NCBI RefSeq assembly: GCF_907164915.1
Contig: NC_061869.1
Coordinates: 48,047,771 to 48,111,770 of the forward strand
DNA length: 64,000 nucleotides
Direction of reading: 5' to 3'
DNA from: Impatiens glandulifera
Taxonomy: Eukaryota > Streptophyta > Magnoliopsida > Ericales > Balsaminaceae
Under the pieces are notes generated by a model. The model was not told where the DNA came from. It did no database searches and saw only the letters and a program-made list of their open reading frames with translations. Position numbers and translations under genes: made by a program. Every line of letters begins with the position of its first letter. Within the stretch, counting starts at the first letter, position 1. Below, piece after piece: positions 46,694-57,538 of the stretch.

Positions 46694-48836
46694 TGTAACG
46701 TTCTAAAAATGGGTTGACATTTTAAAGCGTTTAATCGACTCGATAGTTTTTGCTTCAAAATTTACAATCCTTTTGAATTCCGAGTGGGATGAGGACCCAA
46801 AATGATCGACTAAACTAGAGTTTAACTTAATCTCGATTTCATTAAATCATGTGATTTAACTAGAGTACGACTTTCTCAAAAGTCTACTCGTATAAAATGG
46901 AAGAACCTAAATAGTATTTAATGATATCGATTAAACTAACTTTGAATTTTAGAAGCGTCACTCAAATTTTCTCTTTAATAAATTGGTAAAAGAATATTTT
47001 TGCATTCTCAAACGCGAATAACAGAGATTCCGATCAATGTTTAGGGCTTGGATACACGTGAGAAAGTTGTGTCAATCAAATGATGATCTCTATATTATAA
47101 AATTTTGACCATTTTATACAAAATATTTATTTTACACTTCGTTTATTTAATCCACTTTGTACATGCGTCTAAAGATAAATTCATGCAATTAGAGGTTTGT
47201 ACTTATCGATAAAATTGTTATAGTATCTGTAGGGAAAAACATGATTTCAATAATACTTGAAAAATATTAAAAAAAAAATCGAAATATAAATTAAAATATA
47301 ATCCAAACAAGATTTAATGAAATTTTTTTGTTGAAAAATATTTTTTCAACCATTATATAATTTTAGAGTTATTTAAAATCCTCAATTGAGAATAATATGA
47401 AATGAAATGTAATTTAGAAAATCAAACAAAGCAAATGTCCCATTTAAGGGTGTTCAATATTTGGTTTCAATCGAATACCTAATCAAATTCACCGAATTAG
47501 AATTTAATTTTCAATTTTCGAATATAATTTTATACCGATCCGAATTCAAATACAGTTTTTAATTTGATTTTTGAGTTTGAGTTTGAACTCAAAAACTAAA
47601 CCGAAAATCGAATTCATTTATTATTACTTACTTTGATTAAATATTATATAATTTATTACATTTTATTAAATAATTATATGTCAAATTACCATTTGCGTCG
47701 TACTCAATCTAGGAAATTACTCTTTCATCTCTAATATTCTATCCAGCCCATTAAAAGTTTAATCTCTCATTCAATTTTCCTGGTCACTTCCAGTCGTCCA
47801 CTTCATCTCTAACTCTAAAATCTCTAAAACTCATTACCTATCTAAGTTATCTCATCAGTAATATCTTGGTAGTCGCCAACGCTGTTTTAATTTCGATATT
47901 CAACAGTCGAACATTAAATATCATAGTTAAGTCACCAAGAATAGTTTGAGTAATTTTTTGTAATCTATAGTTTTAGACGTTTAGTAATAACATATCCCTA
48001 ACTTGGTTTATTATTCAAGTTTGAATTTTGGTTTGAAATGTAATAATTCGAATTCAAAATTGATTTGGCAATAAAAATAAATATAAAAATTGAATTCAAT
48101 TCGAATACGAACCGGAAAATTATATTTGGTTTGGTTTTAATAGAATTTATTTGAATTTAGTTCGGTATTTGAATTGGTTACAATATTAAAATTCGAAGAA
48201 CCCAACCCATAGAACTCGAATAACTCAAAACCGAAGTGATAACACTCATAGTCCCGTTGACCAGGTCAAATAGAGTCGATGTAGTTTCAGGTACTAATGG
48301 AGTGATAACAATGTGACCTTGGACTTAATGATTCAGATATTGGTTGTGATATATGAGGTGAAGGGGCTCCATTTTTGTGATAATTATTTTTTGTTTTGTT
48401 TTGGGATTTATGGGAAAGTTAGGCAATTGGATCCTAGGTTCGTTGACCTTTGTGCTTATTCCAAATAAAGTTGTACCTGTTCTTCACATATTAACATCAA
48501 CCAACAACTCATATAAAGAGAGTTTGATTCAACTACCCTAACTAGAAAACATCATACTTAGTCAATTACAAAGACTCAAGAAACATATTACAACCATCAC
48601 ATCATCTTATCATTACCATTATACCATGAAACTACCAATAATCTAATTGACACATCTTAGGTTCACAAATTTTATAAATCAATTTAGGTTTCAAAACATT
48701 CATGCACGATTGTGTCCACACGTCCCCCCTTAAGCTAGAACTCAAGGATGCCAAAATGACATTAAAAAAAATCTTCTTACATGAGACGATTATAATCAAT
48801 GGAAAGCTTGAAAATAGAAATTTGAAGGTGTCTACA
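46694..48836 (-). mobile_element. Gypsy-type LTR, inverted, with a nested hAT-like element
   Basis: On the minus strand it starts TGTAGACACC (complement of 48827-48836) and ends AACGTTACA (complement of 46694-46702). TGTAGACACC is a start I associate with plant Gypsy LTRs and is shared with the block at 50787. Near its 3' side it holds relatives of the landmarks at 23640-24000. The flanking five bases do not match, so the boundaries are provisional. Without the nested element it would be about 1.3 kb. Confidence 0.45.
47445..48250. mobile_element. Non-autonomous hAT-like transposon
   Basis: The left end is TAAGGGTGTTCAATATTTGG and the right end, inverted, is TATGAGTGTTATCACTTCGG, giving imperfect terminal repeats with GGTTTCAATCGAA-like and TTCGGTTTT motifs inside. 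Eight flanking bases are nearly duplicated: GTCCCATT (47437-47444) and GTCCCGTT (48251-48258). Internal phrases of CGAATTCAAAT type repeat in both orientations. There is no transposase ORF. Confidence 0.65.
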
Positions 48837-49569
48837 TGATCAAATCGAAATGAAATGAAGCATGAATCGTGACATGAACAAAATGCAGACGAACTAACTT
48901 TTATTCAAAACGAAAGTAGGGAGTAGAATCACAACATACACCGTTATTCCACAAAGAATTATCGTCTTCCTAGAAAACTTTTATATTCAGACAACCTAGG
49001 ATATCATAACACTACATACCCAAATGTTATGGGAAACCATCGCGGATATCGCTCTTTCACTTTTTCTTCCCTACTTCACATTCTTTTCCCCCTCTCCCGA
49101 ATGTAGGAGCCCAACCCATCAAGGACAATCCTACCCCTTGCGTGTTGAGGGTCAATTTCCGTTTTCCCCATTTCACTTTTCAGGTTCACGGAGCAAATTA
49201 GGGAACTTTAGCTAAAGATGGGGTGCGAGGTTTTTGTTGTTAAATTTTCTCTCGATCATTAGTTATGGTTATGTGGCATCAAAGTAAGGTGGGTCTATCT
49301 TCTCTTAATTAATTTGTCTTTAGTTTGTCTTTTTTAATTAGTAAATTGTATTCTCTCGACTTACTTATTATTAAATTAACCACCACCATTTGTTTGAGGA
49401 AAATTTGACGAAGCAACCCTAATAATGGGTGATTTTTAGAAATGACTCATGCCCGATAAACATTGTAAAATGACCTTTTTGGCTTGTTTAAAGACGAAAA
49501 TACCCATTCGCGTCACGTGACGGAAATGTCCACAATACTCTTATTATTATATACATTCCCATTTTTTTT
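48837..49569. other. No gene recognised
   Basis: Mixed sequence. The plus-strand open stretch 49024-49215 has no known domain. It may contain more of the neighbouring Gypsy debris. Confidence 0.45.
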
Positions 49570-50786
49570 TCATTTCTTTCTTCCCATTCTCTCTTTCTTC
49601 TCTGCCTTCTCTCTAAACCCTAAGCGACGACCAACCATCGCGAATGGTGAACGACGAACATAATGGAGAATGACGAACACAACGACAAACAAAATCTTGC
49701 GACGACCAACCGTGCGAACGGTGAACGATGAACACAACGACAGACAAAACCTTGCGGCGACCAACCTTAAATGCAACCAACACGAGACTTCATGAACTGA
49801 ATTTATATTGTTATGATTATCCTGAATTGAAAGCTTTGTCAGATATATTTGATCGAAGTGTGAATGTTTTTGTGTTTAATTGAACAAATTTGAGACTAGT
49901 TGTTGGATTCGGTAGATGGTTAATTGCTTCACTTTTTAAGTTAATGAATGTAGATGGTGATGATGATGAAATGGGTTGTGTTTCATGGAAAAGAAACGTT
50001 CATGTGAGGTTGGATCCGCAATGGTTGGTCGCCTCTCGAGATGGTTGGTCGCCTCTCGCGATGATAAGGTAGAGAATGAGGAGGAGGATGATAAGGTAGA
50101 GAATGAGATGGAGGACCAGGAGATAGAGAATGAAGATGAGAAGGAGAAGCAAGAGAAGTTAGAGAATTAATATGAGAAGGAGAAGGAGAAGAAGGAGGAT
50201 AATGAAATGGTTCTCATTTAAATTGTGCGATAGAAGAAGATGACGAATTTAAGAAGGAGAAGGAGAAGGAGAAGGAGAAGGAGAAGGAGAAGGAGAAGGA
50301 GAAGGAGAAGGAGAAGGAGAAGGAGAAGGAGAAGGAGAAGGAGAAGGAGAAAGAGAAGGAGAAGGAGAAAAAGAAGGAGAAGGAGAAGGAATAGAAACAA
50401 AAAAAGATGAAGGAGAAGAAAGAGGAGGATGATCTAAAAGAATTCAATACTCCTCCAAAGCTAAAATTTGGGCGAAAAAGGAATAATAAGAAAAATAAAC
50501 CGAAGAATGATGCCTTGTTCACCAACCCTTCGAAAAAACTTATAAAGACAAATAATCATTTAACGGTCAATCCCCTTATTCAATTTGAAGATCATCTGCT
50601 AACTGAATTGCAAGAATGGTTAAAAAATCCAGATTCCAAGAGTGAAACAATAAATGTCAATATTGGCCTTGCAGAAAAGGCATTCTTTAATAGTCTTATG
50701 AAATGTCTCCAGGATTTGGTAAGTTGTACAATTGTTCATTATAAATGGTATGGTCGCGTTACGAAATATCATGCTCGTTACGCGTC
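49570..50786 (+). pseudogene. Repeat-rich remnant of a Ulp1-protease-type transposon ORF
   Basis: The segment 50407-50780 translates as a basic stretch (PPKLKFGRKRNNKKNKPKND) followed by VNPLIQFEDHLLTELQEWL and ETINVNIGLAEKAFFNSLM. This resembles the region just upstream of the catalytic domain in plant Ulp1-like proteins carried by Mutator-type elements. That assignment is from memory. No catalytic His-Asp-Cys domain follows, because an insertion starts at 50787. Upstream is a Glu/Lys-rich tract coded by GAGAAG repeats, and near 49620-50065 are short repeats of CGATGGTTGGTCGCCTCTCG and its complement. The open frame from 50407 that reads past 50787 is a chimera. Confidence 0.45.
50173..50394. 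repeat. (GAGAAG)n hexanucleotide repeat
   Basis: More than thirty near-perfect copies of GAGAAG occur with a few AAAGAG variants. In one frame this codes for alternating Glu-Lys. The opposite-strand open frames (Ser-Phe or Leu repeats) are shadows of the repeat. Confidence 0.95.
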
Positions 50787-52300
50787 TGTAGACACCCCAT
50801 TTTTACACCCTAGATACCTAATAAAAAATCCGGCCCGAAATAATACTCATGTTTGTTTATTTAACCGAGAAAACAAAAATAGAATCACCTCGTGGAAAAC
50901 TGACCCGGTAAAGCTTAAAAGATAACGATCCAAATGTTGAATTTCATAACGACTCTGTTTTCCCAACCCGTGACACGTTCATGTTGTACGTTTTGAAAAA
51001 TCTTTAATTTTGAGTATAATGTTATTGTTTGCAAATTTGTGCAGAAAATGCTCAAAAAGAAGGAAAAACTACCGATTCAAATCCTGGGAGCTAGCTGAAG
51101 CTATATTGCACTTCTAAAAATCATATCTTTTGCACCAATGATCCATCTTCAGTGTATGAGCTACCGTTGGAAAGCCCTTTGAATTATCTTTCCAACGACA
51201 CCAAATACTTCTCCAAGTTCTCCCTGAAGCTCAGTCCAAGTCGCCCGCAAAGAAGGTGATGCGTGAACTGACGCGTTTTTGTGAGGCTAGTTTCCTGACC
51301 AACACGGACCAGGGATGTAGGCAAGAGTCTTGCCTTTCTAATGGTACCAACCTCATTGTGGGGAAAGATCTGTGCACAAAGTTATGGGCTATTAAAGTTA
51401 TGAAAGTGAAAACCGCGGGATTGAAAAGATTGAAATGGAGGGGTGACTTTAAAATATCATAACTTTGGATAGGAATGTCCGTTTGGGTTCATTCAAAAAG
51501 GAGATTCACGTTCGTGGTGTTAAGAATTGACCATAAAATTTTCACAATTTTCTGAGCGAAAACGCGACTGGAGTGATTAGTTTAGTGTGAAGGTGCAAAG
51601 AAAGAAAAATGGAAAAGGAGAAAAACGAAAAAAAGGGAAAATATATATTTTTTTTCTTTTCTTCCAAGCGTGCCCTTCAACTTTTGGGCTAATTACAAAT
51701 GAACCCCTGTAATAAAATTAAAAAGAGGGGAAGATCAGCTTGTGGTGGTCGGTTGGTGAGTTTTAGAGAAAGAGAGCAGTTTTTTTCAGTTCTTGGAGCT
51801 AGAGGAGCGGTTACAAAAATCCTAAAGAGTTTTTTGGATATTGCTTCCATTGTTGAAGAAAGAGAAGGAACAATTCGAGCTCATTGCCTTGGACGATTGG
51901 ATCGACGAACGCGAAGAACGGCAGAAACTTTGGCTGAAGCTTCTTCGAATCTGGCTGACTCATTTCGTTTCTTTATCTTGTTTCATCTCCCTTTGCTAAT
52001 TAGGTAAACATTCAAACTGAATGATGTTCTTGAAAGGTTGATTGGAGGCATCGGTTATGAACACCGATGCCGCTTGATGATTAGAAATGTGATTACAGTT
52101 TGTTTCATTCAAATTTCAAGTATGTTTCCTTTGCTGTTGAAGTTATTTCCAATTGATTGAATGCTTGACTTATATTCGTTAGATTCTGGCTGAAAGATCT
52201 TTGATTAGGAGTAGTTAGGATTGAGGATAGGATTAGAAACCAGTCTTCTCTCTCTCTGACGCACAAAATAGACTAAGAACTTGCTTCCGCATCAACAAAA
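50787..52300 (+). mobile_element. Left part of a Gypsy-type LTR block
   Basis: It starts TGTAGACACCCCATTTTTAC. Landmarks include CCGTTGGAAAGCCCTTTGAA and TTTCCAACGACACC near 51165-51210 and a polypyrimidine patch near 51645, as in plant Gypsy LTRs I recall. The block continues at 59600-60611 after the PATROL1-like copy. Together the two parts behave as one insertion, with near-duplicate target GCGTC (50782-50786) and ACGTC (60612-60616). The point where LTR sequence gives way to the PATROL1 leader is not known; 52300 is an estimate. Confidence 0.5.
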
Positions 52301-52577
52301 TCTGGTTCAAAATTTCACATCCATTTGCTTCAATTCAACTGGTTTCAAGATATCGGTCTAGTTCGATTTCCCCCGTTGCTCATTTCCTATGCTTCAACGA
52401 CTCTGTGCTTCTTTCTCTAGCTCTGCGAAGACTGCGATCAATCATACCGGTGGTGTTGTACCCTAATCGGACTGTTCAGATTCGATTTGGATTCCGATCG
52501 CATTCCACCCAAATTTTCAGTAGCTTCAGAAGTCAAGAAAGACTAACTCTTACTGTTCTCTTTAGACTTCGATTTCC
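52301..52577 (+). other. Probable leader of the PATROL1-like copy
   Basis: Pyrimidine-rich sequence upstream of the ATG at 52578, such as CTTCTTTCTCTAGCTCTGCG, looks like a plant 5' untranslated region. The plus-strand ORF 52405-52665 overlaps the true start in another frame and is not credible. Confidence 0.35.
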
Positions 52578-52943
52578 ATGGAAGAGGAAGATGGGGTTGA
52601 GCTTCTACAACGATACAGACGGGACAGGCGTATACTGCTTGATTTTATACTTTCTGGAAGCTTAATCAAGAAAGTAGTAATGCCTCCTGGTGCAGTTTCA
52701 TTAGACGATGTGGATCTGAATGAAGTGAGAGTGGATTATGTGCTCAGTTGTGCAAAGAAAGGTGGAATGCTTGAACTCTCTGAAGCTATTAGAGACTACC
52801 ATGATAGCAGTATGTTCCCGAATATGAACAATTCAGGTGCTATGGATGAGTTTTTTTTGGTGACCAGGCCTGAATTATCAGGCTCACCACCCAAACAGCC
52901 ACTCCCAACTGTTCCATCATTTACACTAGTACCCATTATAACT
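52578..52943 (+). pseudogene. PATROL1-like (MUN/DUF810) gene copy, first segment
   Basis: ATG at 52578 opens 122 codons matching the N-terminus of plant PATROL1-type proteins: LLQRYRRDRRILLDFILSGS, MPPGAVSLDDVDLNEV, CAKKGGMLELSEAIRDYHD, then a Pro-rich linker. In Arabidopsis PATROL1 is a Munc13-like tethering factor that helps deliver the plasma-membrane proton pump in guard cells. Codon 122 ends exactly at 52943, where a Copia element begins. The last five bases, TAACT, are the duplicated target. The reading continues in the same frame at 58081. No introns were seen. The copy is non-functional for three separate reasons: insertion, frameshift and missing 3' half. Confidence 0.88.
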
Positions 52944-53503
52944 TGTTGAGTCAGCTCATTTGGCAGTTGGGCCTAACAAATTAATAAAGCCCATTAGGGC
53001 ATATTTAATTAAGGAAAAAAAAACACAGTAGTTTTTGGTATTGGTTTTTCTCTCTCTCTCTCTTCCAGCAGTTCTTCCTCCATTGAAGTAGTTCTTCCTC
53101 CATTGAAGCAGCAGGTTCTTCTTATGATTTCCTTTATCTCTTCTCCATTTGGTTGGCCATCCTTAGTGATGATGATAATGTATGTGAATGACAAGTTAGG
53201 ATGAGGTCAATTGATAACTTCTGTTAGATTACCTCTAGGCTTGTATTGAACTACATTGTATACCCATTTGATATAGTGGATGATTTAAGTGGCCGAAGTG
53301 TCCCGTGGTTTTTACCTAATTTGGGTTTTCCACGTAAAATCTTGGTGTCCTGCTCTCTGTTTTTGATTGTTTGATTGTTTGATGCTCAATTGTTTTGGCT
53401 GCCTATTTGATTACACAAAAGGGAAAAAGAATTGTTAGGCCTTGTTGTAGCTTGTTTTTTTTCTGAATTGCTAAACAGGTGCTATTATTCGATTTCTCCA
53501 ACA
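52944..53503 (+). repeat. 5' LTR of the young Copia
   Basis: It contains CAGTTCTTCCTCCATTGAAG twice in a row (about 53069-53108), whereas the 3' LTR has it once. A CT microsatellite precedes it. Confidence 0.97.
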
Positions 53504-53505
53504 AG

Positions 53506-53517
53506 TGGTATCAGAGC
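53506..53517 (+). other. Primer binding site
   Basis: TGGTATCAGAGC, two bases after the LTR, exactly complementary to initiator methionine tRNA. Confidence 0.95.
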
Positions 53518-53552
53518 TGAGTTCGTTTGGTGGTGATTCTTGTATAATTCAA

Positions 53553-54848
53553 ATGGAAGAATCGTTGAGCAGTAATGGAACGATGATCAAACTCACAGCT
53601 ACCAATTACATAATCTGGAAGTCACGGATGGAGGACTTATTGTGTAATTATGATTATGAAGACACTATTTTGGGTGATAAAGGAAAACCAGAGGCTATGA
53701 CAGATGCAGATTGGAAGAAGCTGAACAGAAAGGCAGTTGGTAAAATCAGGCAATGGTTTGACAACAGTGTGTATCAGCATGTGGCTACTGAAGTTAATGC
53801 TTATAAGGTGTGGACTATTTTGAGTGAACTGTATGAGAAGAACAACACTCAAAACAGAGCATTTCTATTTAGGAAGCTTTGCTCGTTGAAATATCAAGAT
53901 GGGTCTTCTATGTCTGAGCATCTAAATGCTTTTCAGGGGATTCTAAATGAGTTGGCTGCGATAGGAATGAAATTTGATGATGAGCTTCATGCTATGTGTT
54001 TGATTAATTCTCTGCCTGATAGTTGGGAAACACTTGTGGTTTCAATTACCAATTCTGTTCCACAAGGTAAGCTCACTTTGAAAATGATGAAAGAGAGCGT
54101 GCTGAATGAAGAGGCTAGAAGAAAAGAACAGGGCTTCTCGACTCCAAGTCAGGTGTTCGTGACTGAGAAAAGGGGTAGAAGTAAAAGTAAAACTCCAAAG
54201 AATCGCAGTGGCAGTTCAGACAGGTCACGGGGAACATCTAGCTCGAGAAAAGAGATTACATATTATCATTGTGGCAAGCCAGGACACAAGAAGTATCAGT
54301 GCAGATCTTTGAAGCGGGAACAAAAGGAGAATAAGCAAGATGGAAGTAGTAAGGTTGCAGATGTGGGTGGTAACGACATCGATATTGTTTACGACAATGA
54401 TAGTATCAACCTTGTTTCTCAAGATACACAATGGGTGGTAGACTCAGGTGCTTCTTATCATGTCACCAATCGTTGTGATATATTTTCTTCTTACACTAGT
54501 GGACAGTTTGGTTCAGTGACGTTGGGAAACCATGTTACGTGTAAGATTGTTGGAAAAGGAGATGTCTGTTTGGATACTAACACTTCGTGCAAGCTACTTT
54601 TGAAGAATGTTCGACATGTTCCTGATATTCGGATGAATTTGATCTCTACTGGTATTCTTGATGATGAGGGCTATCATAGTTACTTTGGTGAAGGAAAATG
54701 GAAACTCACTAAGGGGTTGGTGATAGCTAAAGGAAAGAAGGTCGGTTCTCTTTATGTGACAGAGACTAAGTCTTACGGGGGAGAAACAAATGCAGTTAAT
54801 GATTGTTCAGCACAGCTTTGGCATAAGAGACTTGGTCACTTAAGTTAG
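53553..54848 (+). CDS. gag: Copia gag, zinc knuckle and protease
   Basis: I place the start at ATG 53553 (MEESLSSNGTMIKLTATNY); the open frame extends upstream into the primer site. The gag core (residues about 15-190) includes NYIIWKSRMEDLL and FRKLCSLKYQDGSSMSEHL. A basic Ser-rich linker leads to the knuckle YYHCGKPGHKKYQC near residue 232, in which the first zinc Cys is Tyr. The protease motif WVVDSGASYHVTN is near residue 293. The frame ends at TAG 54846-54848, inside the conserved pre-integrase motif LWHKRLGHLS, and continues in the same frame directly after. The stop is therefore most likely a mutation. Gag would form particles and protease would cleave the polyprotein. Confidence 0.92.
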   Translation: MEESLSSNGTMIKLTATNYIIWKSRMEDLLCNYDYEDTILGDKGKPEAMTDADWKKLNRKAVGKIRQWFDNSVYQHVATEVNAYKVWTILSELYEKNNTQNRAFLFRKLCSLKYQDGSSMSEHLNAFQGILNELAAIGMKFDDELHAMCLINSLPDSWETLVVSITNSVPQGKLTLKMMKESVLNEEARRKEQGFSTPSQVFVTEKRGRSKSKTPKNRSGSSDRSRGTSSSRKEITYYHCGKPGHKKYQCRSLKREQKENKQDGSSKVADVGGNDIDIVYDNDSINLVSQDTQWVVDSGASYHVTNRCDIFSSYTSGQFGSVTLGNHVTCKIVGKGDVCLDTNTSCKLLLKNVRHVPDIRMNLISTGILDDEGYHSYFGEGKWKLTKGLVIAKGKKVGSLYVTETKSYGGETNAVNDCSAQLWHKRLGHLS

Positions 54849-57527
54849 AATGACATGCAAGTTCTCTCCAAGACAATCGATCTCCAGGGCTTAAAGTCCA
54901 CAGATTTGAAGACATGCACAGATTGCTTAGTTGGTAAGAAACATAGAGTTTCCTTCAAAAGTTTCTCTCCATCTAGGAAGCCCAATATCCTAGATATGGT
55001 TCACACAGACATATGTTCTATGGATTCCTTGACTTTAGGTGGTGCTCATTATTACATCACTTTTATCGATGATTGCTCAAGAAAGGTGTGGGCCTATTGC
55101 TTGAAGACTAAGGATCAAGCATTGGATTACTTCAAGTTGTTTCATGTTGAAGTGGAGAGAGAAACTGGGAAGAAGTTGAAATGTGTTCGTTCGGACAATG
55201 GTGGAGAATACAGAGGACCATTTGTGGAATACTGTAAAAGTCATGGGATCAAGCTTTTGAAGACTGTGCCAAAAACACCTCAACAGAATGGAGTCGCAGA
55301 GAGGATGAACAGGTCTATCAATGAGAGAATTTTGTGTATGTTGTCTCATGCTAAGTTGCCAAAATCCTTTTGGGGAGAAGCAATGAAGACAGCGGTTGAT
55401 CTGATAAACCTTTCACCCTCAAGTCCTTTAGATGGCGACGTTCCAGAAAGAGTCTGGAGAGGTAAAGACGTCTCTTATGATCACTTGAGAGTTTTTGGTT
55501 GTAAAGTGTTTGTTCATGTTCCTCGAGATGAGAGAGCTAAGCTTGATAGCAAGACGAGACAGTGTATCTTTATTGGGTATGGTCACGGAGAATTTGGGTA
55601 CCGATGTTGGGATCCGGTTAACAAGAAACTCATTAAAAGCAGAGATGTGGTATTCTTTGAAGATCAGACCATTGAAGACTTTGAGAAAAAGGAAAAGCCG
55701 AAGTCTACAGAGAATGAATTGCCTGACAATGGTAGGATTCGTACACCACAATCACAGCCCAATGATGTGGAGAATGATCAAGTTGAGGTTGATGAGACTC
55801 CTTTAGTTGATGCTGAGCCAACAGAGGAAGCTGAACAAGATGATGATAGTTCTCTAGAGCCGCCTAATGATCAACATATTAGAAGATCTAGTAGGCAGAG
55901 ACAACCTTCTAGTAGGTATCCTCCCAATGAGTATGTGATGTTGACTGACGGGGGAGAACCAGAAACCTATCAAGAAGTATTGTCTCATGAAAACAAGAAT
56001 AAGTGGTCAGTGGCAATGCAAGAAGAGATAAATTCCTTGCAAGAGAACGAAACTTATGACTTGGTGAAACTTCCAAAAGGAAAGAAGTCTTTGAAGAACA
56101 AGTGGGTATTCAAGTTGAAGCACCAAGAGAATAACTCACAACCTCGATACAAAGCAAGACTGGTTGTGAAGGGCTTTGGACAGAAAAAGGGGATTGATTT
56201 TGAAGAGATCTTCTCACCGGTTGTGAAGAGGTCATCCATCAGAGTTGTGTTAGCATTGGCTGCTAGTCAAGATTTGGAAATTGAACAACTGGATGTGAAG
56301 ACTGCATTTCTCCATGGTGACTTGGAGGAAGAGATCTATATGGAACAACTTGAGGGTTTCAAAGTTAAAGGTAAAGAAGACCTTGTCTGCAGGTTGAGGA
56401 AAAGCTTGTATGGGCTCAAGCAAGCGCCTAGACAATGGTACAGGAAATTTGTCTCTTTTATGGAAGCAAATGGGTACAGTAAGACTACTTCTGATCATTG
56501 TGTTTTCATCAAGAGATACGGTGTTGATGATTATGTTATTCTTCTGCTCTATGTTGATGATATGCTGATTGTTGGGCAAGATATTGCGAAAATTGAGAAG
56601 CTCAAAAGAGAGTTGAACAAGTCTTTTGCGATGAAGGATTTGGGTTCAGTGAAACAGATCCTAGGCATGGAAATCACAAGAGACAGAAAGATCAGAACAC
56701 TTTGGCTATCACAGGAAAAGTATATTGAGAAGGTACTTGAGAGGTTTGCAATGAAAAATGAAAAACCGGTTTCAGTTCCACTTGCAGGTCATTTCAAGCT
56801 AAGTTCTAAACAATGTCCTACAAGTGAGAAAGATAAAGATGAAATGAAGAATGTACCTTATGCCTCTGCAGTTGGTAGTCTTATGTATGCCATGGTATGT
56901 ACAAGACCGGACATAGCACACGCAGTTGGTGTTGTTAGTCGGTATCTCTCCAACCCGGGAGAAGAACATTGGTTGGCTGTTAAGTGGATTCTCAGATATC
57001 TTCGAGGCTCTTCGAAAGCACGTTTATGCTTCGGAAGTGATACTCCTATTTTGGAAGGCTTTACAGATTCTGATATGGCGGGTGATGTTGATTCAAGAAA
57101 ATCTGTATCAGGTTTTTTGGTTACCTTTGCAGGCGGTGCTGTTTCGTGGCAGTCAAGGTTACAAAAGTGTGTTGCTTTGTCTAATACAGAAGCTGAGTAT
57201 ATTGCAGCTACTGAGGCATGTAAAGAGGTGTTATGGATGAAGAAGTTCCTACAAGAGTTGGGTCAAAAACAAGAGAAGTTTACTTTGTTTTGCGACAGTC
57301 AAAGTGCCATTCATCTCTCAAATAATTCAGCTTTTCATTCGAGATCCAAACACATCGACGTGAGATATCATTGGATACGTGATGTGCTTGAGGCAAAAGA
57401 GCTGAACTTGGAGAAGATTCATACAAGTGAGAATGGTGCCGATATGTTTACGAAATCCTTGCCTAAGGACAAGTTTGAAGATTGTCGGGAGAGAGCGGGT
57501 TTATTGGAGCCCGCGAAGTTGCGCTGA
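54849..57527 (+). CDS. pol: Copia pol: integrase, reverse transcriptase, RNase H
   Basis: This is in the same frame as gag, separated only by the TAG. Counting from ATG 54855 (890 residues), the zinc-binding CTDCLVGKKH is near 21. The integrase acidic residues lie in HTDI (about 49) and SDNGGEY (about 114), with the Glu in PQQNGVAERMN (about 145). Reverse transcriptase has NKWVFKLKHQ (about 415) and catalytic YVDDM (about 565). RNase H has TDSDMAG (about 736) and FCDSQSAIHLSNN (about 812). The C-terminus has GADMFTKSLP. No other frame break was seen, so every catalytic residue appears present. It depends on gag-pol translation, which the stop blocks unless read through. Confidence 0.93.
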   Translation, partial: NDMQVLSKTIDLQGLKSTDLKTCTDCLVGKKHRVSFKSFSPSRKPNILDMVHTDICSMDSLTLGGAHYYITFIDDCSRKVWAYCLKTKDQALDYFKLFHVEVERETGKKLKCVRSDNGGEYRGPFVEYCKSHGIKLLKTVPKTPQQNGVAERMNRSINERILCMLSHAKLPKSFWGEAMKTAVDLINLSPSSPLDGDVPERVWRGKDVSYDHLRVFGCKVFVHVPRDERAKLDSKTRQCIFIGYGHGEFGYRCWDPVNKKLIKSRDVVFFEDQTIEDFEKKEKPKSTENELPDNGRIRTPQSQPNDVENDQVEVDETPLVDAEPTEEAEQDDDSSLEPPNDQHIRRSSRQRQPSSRYPPNEYVMLTDGGEPETYQEVLSHENKNKWSVAMQEEINSLQENETYDLVKLPKGKKSLKNKWVFKLKHQENNSQPRYKARLVVKGFGQKKGIDFEEIFSPVVKRSSIRVVLALAASQDLEIEQLDVKTAFLHGDLEEEIYMEQLEGFKVKGKEDLVCRLRKSLYGLKQAPRQWYRKFVSFMEANGYSKTTSDHCVFIKRYGVDDYVILLLYVDDMLIVGQDIAKIEKLKRELNKSFAMKDLGSVKQILGMEITRDRKIRTLWLSQEKYIEKVLERFAMKNEKPVSVPLAGHFKLSSKQCPTSEKDKDEMKNVPYASAVGSLMYAMVCTRPDIAHAVGVVSRYLSNPGEEHWLAVKWILRYLRGSSKARLCFGSDTPILEGFTDSDMAGDVDSRKSVSGFLVTFAGGAVSWQSRLQKCVALSNTEAEYIAATEACKEVLWMKKFLQELGQKQEKFTLFCDSQSAIHLSNNSAFHSRSKHIDVRYHWIRDVLEAKELNLEKIHTSENGADMFTKSLPKDKFEDCRERAGLLEPAKLR

Positions 57528-57538
57528 CGGGGGAGATT
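57528..57538 (+). other. Polypurine tract
   Basis: GGGGGAGA followed by TTT lies directly before the 3' LTR, overlapping the end of pol. It is the expected primer for second-strand synthesis. Confidence 0.8.

Noticed and set aside
50214..50525. Minus-strand ORFs of Ser-Phe or Leu repeats
   Set aside because: Shadows of the (GAGAAG)n repeat.
50407..50925. A single 172-codon gene
   Set aside because: The reading crosses the insertion boundary at 50787, so the last part is LTR sequence and the ORF is chimeric.
51699..52007. A 102-codon ORF upstream of the PATROL1-like copy
   Set aside because: No recognisable domain, low-complexity basic stretch, and it lies in LTR-like sequence.
54225..56579. 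Several minus-strand ORFs inside gag-pol
   Set aside because: They overlap the well-supported Copia reading frame and show no domains.
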